Below are positions 20,794 through 30,058 of a stretch of DNA of 64,000 nucleotides, piece after piece. The stretch comes from Proales similis (lineage: Eukaryota > Rotifera > Eurotatoria > Ploima > Proalidae). The notes under the pieces were generated by a model. It was not told the DNA's origin. It saw nothing but the letters and a program-made list of their open reading frames with translations, and ran no database searches. The position numbers were made by a program, and so were the translations under genes. Where the stretch lies: positions 1,364,001 through 1,428,000 of the forward strand of contig JAGVRJ010000011.1 of assembly GCA_019059635.1 (NCBI GenBank). The letters are read 5' to 3'. The first letter of the stretch is position 1, and every line of letters starts with the position of its first letter.

Positions 20794-23321
20794 TTAATTG
20801 CGCTTGCACTGTTTTGTTCCGATTGTATCCACTTTCATGGGAAAGTTGACCGATACGTCAAAGTTCTTTGGTTGAAGTAATTTTTTGAAAAAATGATTTG
20901 CAATTTGAATGAGACCGAAAGTTCATCTTACATTTCCGATTATACAGACTTGACTTCGCTCAGACTCTTTGTAGAACCTATTAAGCTTGTTAGTCAGCGT
21001 CTCTCCTGGCTTCAGTGCGTGCATGTTTCCGTCTTCGTCGAATCGTACCAACTTCTCCCTGTGGGTTGTGTAACAAGGCAAGTTCATACTTCCATCATGT
21101 ATTGGGGCTTGGCCTCACAACTTACTCGTCTAGGCTCTTGAACAACGGCTCCATCGTCTCATATGAGTAACCCTCAGCACAATCGAGATGACCGGCTCGT
21201 TTTGGGTAGTAGTAGGCGAGCACGATGCTTTGTGCAGGAAATGTAAGACATTAACTTACCGGGAGAGTAAGGGCAAAAGCGTTACCACTGAAATGCATAG
21301 ATCAGAAAAGGGAAATGGAGAAACAGTCAGAGAAAGGCCAACTCACCATTTCCTCGCGCGTAGACAGTCCTCCCTTTAAAAAGCCGGTTACTCTTTGGTC
21401 TCAATAAACAAGCCAGATCAACTCACATAGGTGAAGTCGTCTGTGCCCATGCTGTTGTACTTGCAGGTCAGTTTGAGTTGGTCGTTCTAAAAGAGGGTTA
21501 TATTGCTTAGTGAACAAGTATTGCTTGAACAGAGCTAGCAAACTCACTTTGAACATCTTGACAGGCTCAGACAAGAAGTTGAAGTATTGGTAGTTGAAGT
21601 CGTAGTACGGATTGTCTGTGATGAGAGCTTTCTCTTTTCCGTCACGGACCAAACTCATACGAACGCTTGTTCCTCTCAAGTGTGTGTGAGGGAAAGTGGC
21701 AAAGATATTGATTCCTTCCTTCTCGTCCAAAACGTTCTAGGGCAAAAAAGGATAAAAAAATAAGATATTGAATATAAGACTAAAAGATATTGAAAGATAT
21801 TGAATGCAAAAACTGAAAGGATTACATTTAGACAGTCGCTGCGACAGTAAAAGTTCAAATCGTATTCTTTTGCTTTTGGCGGAATGATTATTCCCAGAGG
21901 ATCTGAAAAGCCTGCGATCGCAAGCGAGCCGATCTCAATCGGTCGGTAGTACTCTGTGCCAAAGAGTCGGATCCCAGAACGGTCCAACAAATCTACAAGC
22001 TCAGTAAGGATGGGACCAAAGAGGATAAATTCTGAGAAGACAAAACCGTACTGGGCCTCAAAGTGGGATTGTCATAGTGCATCTCAATCATGAAATATCT
22101 AGAAGCATCATGGCCACCTGTAGGTAGACCCATATTCTCTGGAAAGTACATTTCCTTAAACATAAACGTAAAAAAAACATGAAACCGTACAAAATTAGAT
22201 CAAGTAAGAACCATTTGGCTGCCGACTGCCCAGGCAAGTTCCATACGATTGCAATACTGCTTCACTTTTTTCCACTCAGCTAAAAGTTCAGGATTGGCCG
22301 CAGGCTGTTCACATGCACCCGGTTTAGGGATAGCGTTGTTGGGCAAAAACTCGTCATCGAATTTCTTGTTGCACCCTTTCATGTGAAATATCTAGAATTA
22401 AATTGTTTAGAAAGATGGTAAAGAGGCTCTCACCATACAATATCCAGTGATGAACGTACTGCTCATTTCCAGGCTGCACAATTGTGTCGTACTGAAATTG
22501 AAACCCATTTGATGGACGCTATCATGTCATGTAGTGTCAGCTCGATGTTCACCTTCAGCAAGTGGCGTTTCTTCTGAGTCCACGCCTGAGGAAGCTCAAA
22601 CATCTGGCAATAGTACTCGGTGTCCAGATTCGGCTGCATTGTGGCCTAGAGCGCCCCTAAGGTTAGTCGGGGCCTGAAGAGAGGTCATTGGAGAATAGGT
22701 TACGTTGACGCGGAACTCGACCACCTCCATCTCGTTCATGTTGAGCTGGGGCTTGTCTTGGGAGCTGGTGAGCAGAGGCAGCACCTTGGAGCCGCGCTGC
22801 TCGTATCCGTGGTAGGTGAGCATGTCGCCTCTGAGCAGGTTCTCGCCGTACGAGTAGATGACGTACGGAGTGCCCACGCTCACGTCCATGTCCTCGCCGC
22901 TCTGGTCGCAGATCTCCACCTTGCGGGTGAACCTGGCGATCAGGTACTCGTCGCGTCTCTCGGCGTGCAGCAGGAACCAGTTCTGCACCGCGTCCACCGG
23001 CACTGTGGGCGGCTGCGTGCCTTTGATCGAGCGGTCGGTGAAGTGCACCGTGTTGTCGTTGTTGATCCAAACGACCACCACGTCCGAGCCCTTCATGCCG
23101 CCGTTGGGCGAGAGGCCGAACGCAGCCCACTTGGTCGTGCGCACGTGGATCTCGAACTCGATGTCGGTGGTGTTGAAGTTCCAGTAGAGCTGGTAGGCCC
23201 CGTTCTTGAGCAGCTCAGCTTCGTTGCTGTAGCTCTGCGTCGCCTGCGGCAACTTGGCCTCCACCCTCGAGACCACAGCGCATACCGCCAATGTAGCCAG
23301 CAATAGTCTGTTCATCTTCAT
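20794..23321 (-). CDS. MOXD1: MOXD1-like DOMON/copper monooxygenase, copy B
   Basis: Closest paralogue of copy A, with the same exon plan. The signal peptide begins MKMNRLLLATLAVCAVVSRV at 23321 and the DOMON exon is nearly identical to that of A. Visible ligands include the His of EMHYDNP, FPHTHLRGTSVRM and GGLSTREEM. A 2-nt exon TG at 21286-21287 again builds the Cys codon before IVLAYYYPKRAGHLDC. The last exon reads NFDVSVNFPMKVDTIGTKQ and ends CKRN, stop at 20794-20796. The interval 21315-21705 matches copy A 18072-18463 with one or two differences, introns included, while the middle exons (21720-22440) have diverged. It is probably active. Its upstream region is shared with the divergent neurochondrin gene. 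Confidence 0.88.
21286..21287 (-). other. Candidate 2-nt microexon, MOXD copy B
   Basis: Minus strand: GAAATG|GTGAGT...CATTTCAG|TG|GTAACG...GCACAAAG|CATCGTG. TG plus C makes the Cys codon TGC (copy A makes TGT). An alternative donor farther on (CCCG|GTAAGT) would include an in-frame TAA. Confidence 0.7.
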
Positions 23322-24153
23322 ATTTTTGTCTTAAACTCTCTTATTTAGTATGAGGCAACACCATCTTAGGTATTTAAATGCACATGGTTGTTTTCTTTGA
23401 CTAACACGACACATCTTTAAAGGCCAAATGTTCAAAATCGGTTTGGTTTTTATTTACTTTGTTTTAAGTAAGCAGACTTTAGCCAAAAACTAGATTTGTT
23501 TTCAACCTTTGAGCCGTTGATGAAAGTTTCAAACCGGGTCGGGTAAATTTTAAATTTTATCTCTTTTGGGATCCGGTATCTATTTGCTCAAAATTTAAGT
23601 TCTAGAGCTGCCGGGGCTTGAAACGAAATTTCTTTTTTTTATATTTATTAATTGATGCTGATTGATGCTTGATGCTTTTAGTCCTTATTTATTTTGTTTT
23701 ATTTTAATCTTGCTTTAGTCAAATAATGAGATACGATAGATATGATGAGTTAGTTGTTGATTCATGTTCTTGACAGTTTTTGTGTAAATTTCATCTATTT
23801 CTGTTTTCGGCCTTACTAACTGCGATATTCAGATTAAGAGCAGCTTTGATCGGCAATCTGCCTTACGTTCTAGACTTTGAGGCTGTTGTTTTAAATAAAA
23901 TTTGCACTGTTGTAGAACGATTGTTTTCTCTTTTATTTGTTGGTTGACTTTTGTTTTGAGTTTCTGGGTCTTTTAGTCTTGGGTCTATATCAAAGGCCAT
24001 CGATCGAGTATTACCGCTTCTTAAGTCAGAATCTTGAAAGTTGGAGTATTATTTTTTATCGGACATGATTCTCGTCATAGTTGTTTAGGTTTGAAAGCTT
24101 AATTTTTTCTAAGTTTGCTTGTATAGGGGCCATTTCACTTGGCAATAAAGAAA
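23322..24153. promoter_or_regulatory. Divergent region between MOXD copy B and neurochondrin
   Basis: 832 bp AT-rich intergenic DNA. It holds a TATA-like element for copy B (23371-23378) and, by position, the neurochondrin promoter. No coding exon recognised. Confidence 0.45.
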
Positions 24154-25713
24154 ATGGACCAGCTTCACAAAGTTATTCTTTCGCTAGAGAAGGCTCAGAC
24201 TGACAATGAAAAGTTTGCCCTTCTGCTCATTTTGGCCCAGTTGATAAAACTGAACAAACTTGAAGAATTGGACCGGTTGCCTAAAGAAGAGAAAGAGAGC
24301 ACCTACGAGCGGCTTTTCGAGGCGATTGGTGCCAATTTTCTTGCTCGCTTGATCAGCACAAGCCAAACTGTGGAGGGCAGCTCTGCTTCCCTATACAAAT
24401 CGGTCGGCCTCAGCATTCTGAATCAGTTCGCGTCTTATCCGAAGCTTATAACCGATCCAGTAATCATGTCAAAGCTGAGCCAGATCAGCCAAGTGGCCAT
24501 CATCTGTCCGCCTATTCGCACCGAAGAGACGCAAAAGCTCAGAGAGGAAGCGTTCAAGTATTTGTTTACATTGAGTAAGCTTATTCCGGAGCATTTATGT
24601 CAAAATCTGGGCATCGGCGAGCTTCTTGTCAAACAAGTGCTTATCAACGAAGCTTTTGGTACAAACGAGCCATTCAGAGTTTGGTTCGATCCCTCGAACG
24701 AAAATTGCTCGGATGATCTGCGACTTGTCAGCTGCCGTTTGCTGGCTAGCATTTGCGAGCAGCCGAATTTAAACGAACAATCACAGCAGAGTATTCATCA
24801 AGCGTTCGCAAGTCTATTAAGTTTCATCGATTCTGATCGAACTGAGCTCAAATTCAAGCTGATCAATTATTTGAACTATCTCCTAGCAACACCGTCCACC
24901 AGGGCCTACTTTGCAACTGAAGATCAGCAGCTAAAGGCCCAATATTCGCGACATGTCTACAATATTCTAGAGCATTTGTTCAAGAGCAATTTAAAAGAGG
25001 CGTACATTGAGCTGGCGTTCGTGTTGCTCGATCAGTTTGTTCGCATTTACGAGCTTGAGAGCATCTGCTTTTACGACAGAAAAACGATCTATTTGATTGT
25101 CCACCTGCTCTGCATTCGATTGGCAACCAATCTGACCGAATGGAATCATGTGGACGAAGAAAAGATCAGCAAGATGAGCATTTTTTACTCGTTGCTTGAG
25201 CAAGTAATTGTTCTTCTCTCGGCCGCCTCGTCCTCTGGCCAATCAGAGCAGCTAATTGGCGAGCAAGAAAACGAGCCAGAGTTTGAGAGTGTGGTCAAAA
25301 TCGTAGTCGAAGCCATTCAAAGTGTGATTCTGTACGTGAAAGATTCAATAAATGGGCTTGAAAGACTCGACTTTCAATCGCGGCTCTTGCTTGCCTCAAG
25401 CATCCGTATTGTCGCTTGCTGGCTTGTACATGAGCAGCTGCTTGAAGACGAGATAATTGACATCATTTCGGGAGTAATACAGTTCAGCCGACAATTCGAC
25501 CATGAATGCAAGTCAGAAGATTCTAGCCTTGGTGATCTGATTAGTGCCGGCCTTAAAAGAATTCTACACGACGAACAAACCGAACTCAACATTCTCGAAC
25601 AGAGTCTCAGAGATCGATCCGACGATCGCGAGGCTGTTTTGATTCAGATCGATCAATCAAATGAAAAGATCCGCAATCTCCAAAGCTTTCTCAACTCTCT
25701 TCAAAATGTTTAA
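24154..25713 (+). CDS. NCDN: Neurochondrin homologue, intronless
   Basis: 519-residue helical-repeat (ARM-like) protein. The N terminus, MDQLHKVILSLEKAQTDNEK followed by FALLLILAQLIKLNKLEELD, matches the neurochondrin pattern (repeated helix; KNDSEQFAALLLVTKAVK in vertebrates). Further alpha-helical repeats continue to the C terminus. Neurochondrin is a cytosolic, membrane-associating protein linked to signalling and neurite growth in vertebrates; the role here is inferred only from homology. ATG 24154 is the first in frame. No introns, signal peptide or membrane segment are seen. The length is shorter than vertebrate NCDN (over 700 residues), so the protein is compact or C-terminally reduced. 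Confidence 0.8.
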   Translation: MDQLHKVILSLEKAQTDNEKFALLLILAQLIKLNKLEELDRLPKEEKESTYERLFEAIGANFLARLISTSQTVEGSSASLYKSVGLSILNQFASYPKLITDPVIMSKLSQISQVAIICPPIRTEETQKLREEAFKYLFTLSKLIPEHLCQNLGIGELLVKQVLINEAFGTNEPFRVWFDPSNENCSDDLRLVSCRLLASICEQPNLNEQSQQSIHQAFASLLSFIDSDRTELKFKLINYLNYLLATPSTRAYFATEDQQLKAQYSRHVYNILEHLFKSNLKEAYIELAFVLLDQFVRIYELESICFYDRKTIYLIVHLLCIRLATNLTEWNHVDEEKISKMSIFYSLLEQVIVLLSAASSSGQSEQLIGEQENEPEFESVVKIVVEAIQSVILYVKDSINGLERLDFQSRLLLASSIRIVACWLVHEQLLEDEIIDIISGVIQFSRQFDHECKSEDSSLGDLISAGLKRILHDEQTELNILEQSLRDRSDDREAVLIQIDQSNEKIRNLQSFLNSLQNV

Positions 25714-26377
25714 CCTTTCTTGACCTGTTGCAATGAAGTCGATCTACAACAATCTGAGTGTCGGTTTTCTAGTTAGATTTTGATGGATTGGGATTGTTAA
25801 GAGGGCTGGGCAGATTTTGTTCGATTTGGTGTGTAGCTGTCTCGACACTTCGAGTTCCTCTACATCAATGATTCAAGCTGGCGAAATTCTTTTTAGCTTT
25901 ATTTATTAATTCGTTTAATTAAATCTTTGTTAAATACAGTTTTGATTCAGATTAATCAGACTTTGAAGTTGGGGTAACAAGCGGACGTTGCTCCCTCAGT
26001 ATTTTAAGCCAGAAGTACACTCTTTGACACTAGCGAGTCTTGGCTACTTCATTCAGTTTTTTGATGCGTTTTTCGATTCTTACAAAGACTGGTTGAAGTA
26101 AACAATAAAAGAAAAAACTGTGCTGAAATTAACCTGTCCTGGTGCAGTGATCCTGCCAAACCATTCAACGTAGCTGACTATTATCCGCCGCAACAGAGGA
26201 TTACCACCAGTGCCTATTTAGAAATGGGAGTCAAGTTTTAAGATTTAGTATCAAAATCGGATTCTCTAGTTTATTATCCTAAAATTCGCATAAAACATTT
26301 TATGACCGCTAAAGTTGAGCTTGACTAGGTTATTGGCTAAACGCTATAAAACAACACTCGGTGTTCATTCTCTCAAG
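25714..26377. other. Gap between NCDN and the coiled-coil gene, with possible small exons
   Basis: Convergent 3' flanks. On the minus strand, about 26134-26214 is an AG...GT-bounded stretch that can read LLRRIIVSYVEWFGRITAPG. A second piece near 26040-26100 can read RIEKRIKKLNEVAKTR before a stop. The frames of the two pieces do not join cleanly, so no gene is called. Confidence 0.25.
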
Positions 26378-26992
26378 CTAATGTTTCCTCTCCATGAAAA
26401 ATGCTGTGGTGATCATAATTAAAAGAATAATGCTGCTGATCACGGAGACAATAAGACTTAGTTTTTCAGCTCTCAAAATGATTTGGTTGCTGAAAATATA
26501 CGTCTTGAACGCTTTAGGTAAAGACAATACTGCTTGAATGGCGTCTAGCGCGTATGGAACAACGCACAGAAATAGCTGATCAGAGTTCGCCCTACAAAAC
26601 ACGAATCCGACCAACTTGGCAAAGTGCAGGAATGTGTCGGTCAATGTTACAGCGTGAGCGATCTCAAAGCCACAAACTAATTAAGTAACTCAGCAGTCTC
26701 TGAAAGATTGTTGGTGAAAAAGTGAAGTGGGTTTACCTTTGATTGATAGGCCTAGGTCATTTCTGATATCTTGAATCTGTGATCTAAGCTCCTGGATATC
26801 GGCTTTCAATTCTTGGTTTTCGGCTCTCAGCTCTTGGATTTCGGCTTTCAATTCTTGAATGAGTTCTTGAATCTGCGATTGTCCTTCTGTTTGCCGATCC
26901 TTCATTTCCATCTCAGATTCCAAGTTTGTATCTTGAACTGACTTGGCTGCTTGCTTGGGAGCTTTTTGGTGGCTTTGCTTCTGCTTTTTCAT
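26378..26992 (-). CDS. Unrecognised coiled-coil, single-pass membrane protein
   Basis: Two exons joined by a 60-nt intron (26677-26736, GTAAAC...AATTAG) give about 184 residues. Exon 1 begins MKKQKQSHQKAPKQAAKS at 26992 and runs into a strongly heptad-patterned, charged coiled coil with repeated IQELRAE/NQELKAD units, ending RNDLGLSIK. Exon 2 continues VCGFEIAHAVTLTDTFLHF and ends with one hydrophobic segment, LSLIVSVISSIILLIMITTA, and a short FFMERKH tail. The layout suggests a tail-anchored-like membrane protein with a long coiled coil facing the cytosol. I recognise no family. The upstream 515 bp show no additional exon I can support, but a 5' exon is possible. Confidence 0.55.
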
Positions 26993-27507
26993 TTCTCAGC
27001 TTACTGAGCACGCTAAATTTAGAAGTTAAGCCAGTGTCAATCTAGTTTCATTGCAACTAATGCTGGTTACATTCACAGCCCATTGAAAGGCCATTTGCAA
27101 CCAGTCGAGAGACAAAGCAGAAGTTAGTTGTTCGAAGATTGCCATTTGAATCGTTTCAGTTTTCCCCTCTCATTTCCAATTCTCAAGGGTCGAAATCTTT
27201 TCTATACTTAACAATCAGAGACTTTTCTTACCTCTTGGACCCTTTTACTCTTCAGTTTCACTTGATTTGAAGAAATTTTTAAGGCTTGATCATAGTCTAG
27301 ATTACCTTCTAGATTGGTCGGAAGCTTGAAAATAGGCAACGGCTCAAAGTTTGAATTTACTGAAAATGAAGTAACTCGAGTTCAAATCGATTGACTGATT
27401 ATGCCATCTTTCAGGTTCTTTTCCAGACATTAATTCGTCAAACAAGAGGATTGTTTGCAGAGATTTTATTTTTGAATTGTTATGAAGTGATTCAATGAGG
27501 GAGCCGT
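26993..27507. other. Intergenic, nothing recognised
   Basis: 515 bp of AT-rich sequence upstream of the coiled-coil gene and downstream of MOXD copy C. No convincing exon or repeat. Confidence 0.4.
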
Positions 27508-30020
27508 TTATAAGGGAGCCGGGCAGCTATTGTTCTCGAACTCTTCGACTTTCATCGGAAAGTTAATCGTCATGTTATAATGCTTTAATAGGAAAGTCAT
27601 ATTTAGAACAAATCATCAAAATAGAGCGTGAAAAAGTTTGAATTACCCGTCCGACAGTGCAGATCTGCATTCGAGGTGTTTGCTTGTAGAACCTGTTAAA
27701 TCTACCGGTGAGTTGGTCGCCTGCATTCACGGCCTGCATTGCTCCTTGTTCGTCGAATTCAATCAAATTCTCGCTGGTTTCGAAAGCGTGAGTAAGCCGA
27801 GCTCGGATGAATAGAAGAAAAAGGAGCATTACTCTTGCAAACTTCGGTAGAACATGTACATTGCATCTCTGGTGTAGCCCTCCACGCAGTCAAGATGTCC
27901 ATTTCTCTTCGGATAGTAGTAAGTAAGAACCACACTTCCATTTTCAGAAGAATTGCGGCTGAGACTTCAATTCGAAAAGCAAGTTCGTGCTCGTCCTACC
28001 ACTAATAGAAAACATCATTTAATAAACAAGATAAAAAATGCAACGATACGCAAAAAGCAATTTTTCACTTACCATTTCCTCGCGGGTCGATAGTCCTCCC
28101 TTGACAAATCAAAATCTGCCCATTCAGCAACTCAAGGGAGCAAATGGCAATTAGCTTACGTAGGTGAACTTGTCTGTGTTCATGCTATTGTACTTGCAGG
28201 TCAGCTTGATTTGATCATCCTTCATCCAAGTTGATGAGTATCAAACTTCTTTTACGGCGCCGCACGGGTCATTAGGCTACCTTGACCATTTTGACGGGCT
28301 CTGGTGCAAAGTTAAAGTACTGGTAGTTGAAATCGTAGTAAGGATTGTCGGTGATCAGAGCAGTTTCTTTTCCGTGCTGAACCAAGCTCATTCTGACACT
28401 TGTTCCTTTCAGATGCGTGTGCGGGAATGTAGCGAAAATGTTGATTTCTTGATTGTCTTTGACCAAATGCTTTTTAAAGGAAAAGTTTAAAAACTGGCTG
28501 AAAATGCTGAAGACGGACTCACTTGGAGACAGTCACTTCGGCAATAGTAGTTAAGATCAAAGTCCTCAGCTTTGGGGGGAATCACGATACCTTGCGGATC
28601 AGAAAAGCTGGCCACCACAAATGAGCCAATTTCAATTTCTCTATAGTTCTGGGTGCCATACAGCCGAATGCCCGATTGGTCTGTGATGCCTTAAAAGGTA
28701 AATGAATAGGTCAATTCGGATCTAATTTTGCTATCTTATTCAAATCTTACTCGGCTGAAGGGTTGGATTGTCATAATGCATTTCAAGCATAAAGTACTTG
28801 GAGCCCTCGTCGCCGCCGGCAGGCAAGCCCATTCCATCAGGAAAGTACATTTCCTTTAGAAGCAAGTTTTTCAATCTTAGGAAAAAAACCCAGTTCTCAG
28901 AAAAGGTGTTGAAACGATTTAACTTCCAACAGCCCAGCCGAGCTCCATTCGAGTGCAGTATCCTTTGACCGCTCTCCATTGAGCTAGAATTTCTTGATCA
29001 ACAGCCGGAGCTTCACAGGCACCTGCTTTAGGCTTTCCGTATTTGTTCAAGTACTCTTGTTCAAATTTTTCCGAGCAGCCTTCACAGCACTATTGATGTT
29101 TGACTCTTAAACTTAATCTGGCTTGGACAAGCTTACCGTAGAGTATCCAATGGTGGACATATTTCTCGTTGCCTGGCTGCACAATTGTATCGTACTGCAA
29201 AGAGAAAGTATTTTTAAAAGTTGAAGATTCTGGTGGAGTGTGAATCTGGCACCTTTAGCAGATGCCGCTTCTTCAGGGACCAAGCTTCAGGCAGCTGGAA
29301 CAGCTCACAGTAGTACTCGGTGTCTGAGTTGGGCTGCATAGTTGCCTTCAATACAATCGTGTGGTTGAAAGCAAAAAGCCTAGGCTTGTAGATATAGCTT
29401 ACATTGACCCGGAACTCGACCAACTCTATCTCGTTCATGTTTAGCGGAACCTTTTCCTTGAAGCTGGTGATCAAGGGCAGCACCTTGGAGCCACGCTGAA
29501 GATAACCGTGATAAGTCAACAAGTTGCCTTGAATTAATTTCTCGCCGTAAGAGTAGATGACGTAGGGCGTTCCGATGGGAATGTCCATGTCCTCGCCGGT
29601 CTGGTCGCAGATCTCCACCTTGCGGGTGAACCTGGCGATCAGGTACTCGTTGCGTCTCTCGGCGTGCAGCAGGAACCAGTTCTGCACCGCGTCCACCGGC
29701 ACTGTGGGCGGCTGCGTGCCTTTGATCGAGCGGTCGGTGAAGTGCACCGTGTTGTCGTCGTTGATCCAAACGACCACCACGTCCGAGCCCTTCATGCCGC
29801 CGTTGGGCGAGAGGCCGAACGCAGCCCACTTGGTCGTGCGCACGTGGATCTCGAACTCGATGTCGGTGGTGTTGAAGTTCCAGTAGAGCTGGTAGGCCCC
29901 GTTCTTGAGCAGCTCAGCTTCGTTGCTGTAGCTCTGCGTCGGCTGCGGCAGCTCGCACTGCACATTCAGGGCCAATAGGCCTATTGAAGCAATAAGAAAA
30001 AGAAATTTCATATGTTGCAT
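27508..30020 (-). CDS. MOXD1: MOXD1-like DOMON/copper monooxygenase, copy C
   Basis: Third family member, diverged from A and B outside the DOMON exon. The start at 30018-30020 reads MQHMKFLFLIASIGLLAL (signal peptide). The DOMON part from about 29581 to 29945 is almost identical in DNA to copies A and B. Diverged exons still carry YVHHWILYG, the His of MLEMHYDNP, FPHTHLKGTSVRM and the EEM ligand. A 2-nt exon TG at 28000-28001 builds the Cys before VVLTYYYPKRNGHLDC. The last exon is HYNMTINFPMKVEEFENNSC and ends PAPL, stop at 27508-27510. A TATA box lies only 30 nt upstream of the ATG. The catalytic set is intact; the substrate is unknown. Confidence 0.87.
28000..28001 (-). other. Candidate 2-nt microexon, MOXD copy C
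   Basis: Minus strand: GAAATG|GTAAGT...TTCTATTAG|TG|GTAGGA...ATGGAAG|TGTGGTTC. The flanking introns are unrelated in sequence to those of A and B, yet AG|TG|GTA and the resulting Met-Cys are conserved. Confidence 0.68.
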
Positions 30021-30050
30021 TGTTTGTCGCAAGATTAACTCAATGAACGC

Positions 30051-30058
30051 TTTATAAA
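30051..30058 (-). promoter_or_regulatory. TATA box of MOXD copy C
   Basis: CGTTTATAAAGCG on the minus strand, about 30 nt upstream of the first ATG, leaving almost no 5' UTR if transcription starts at the usual distance. Confidence 0.5.
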
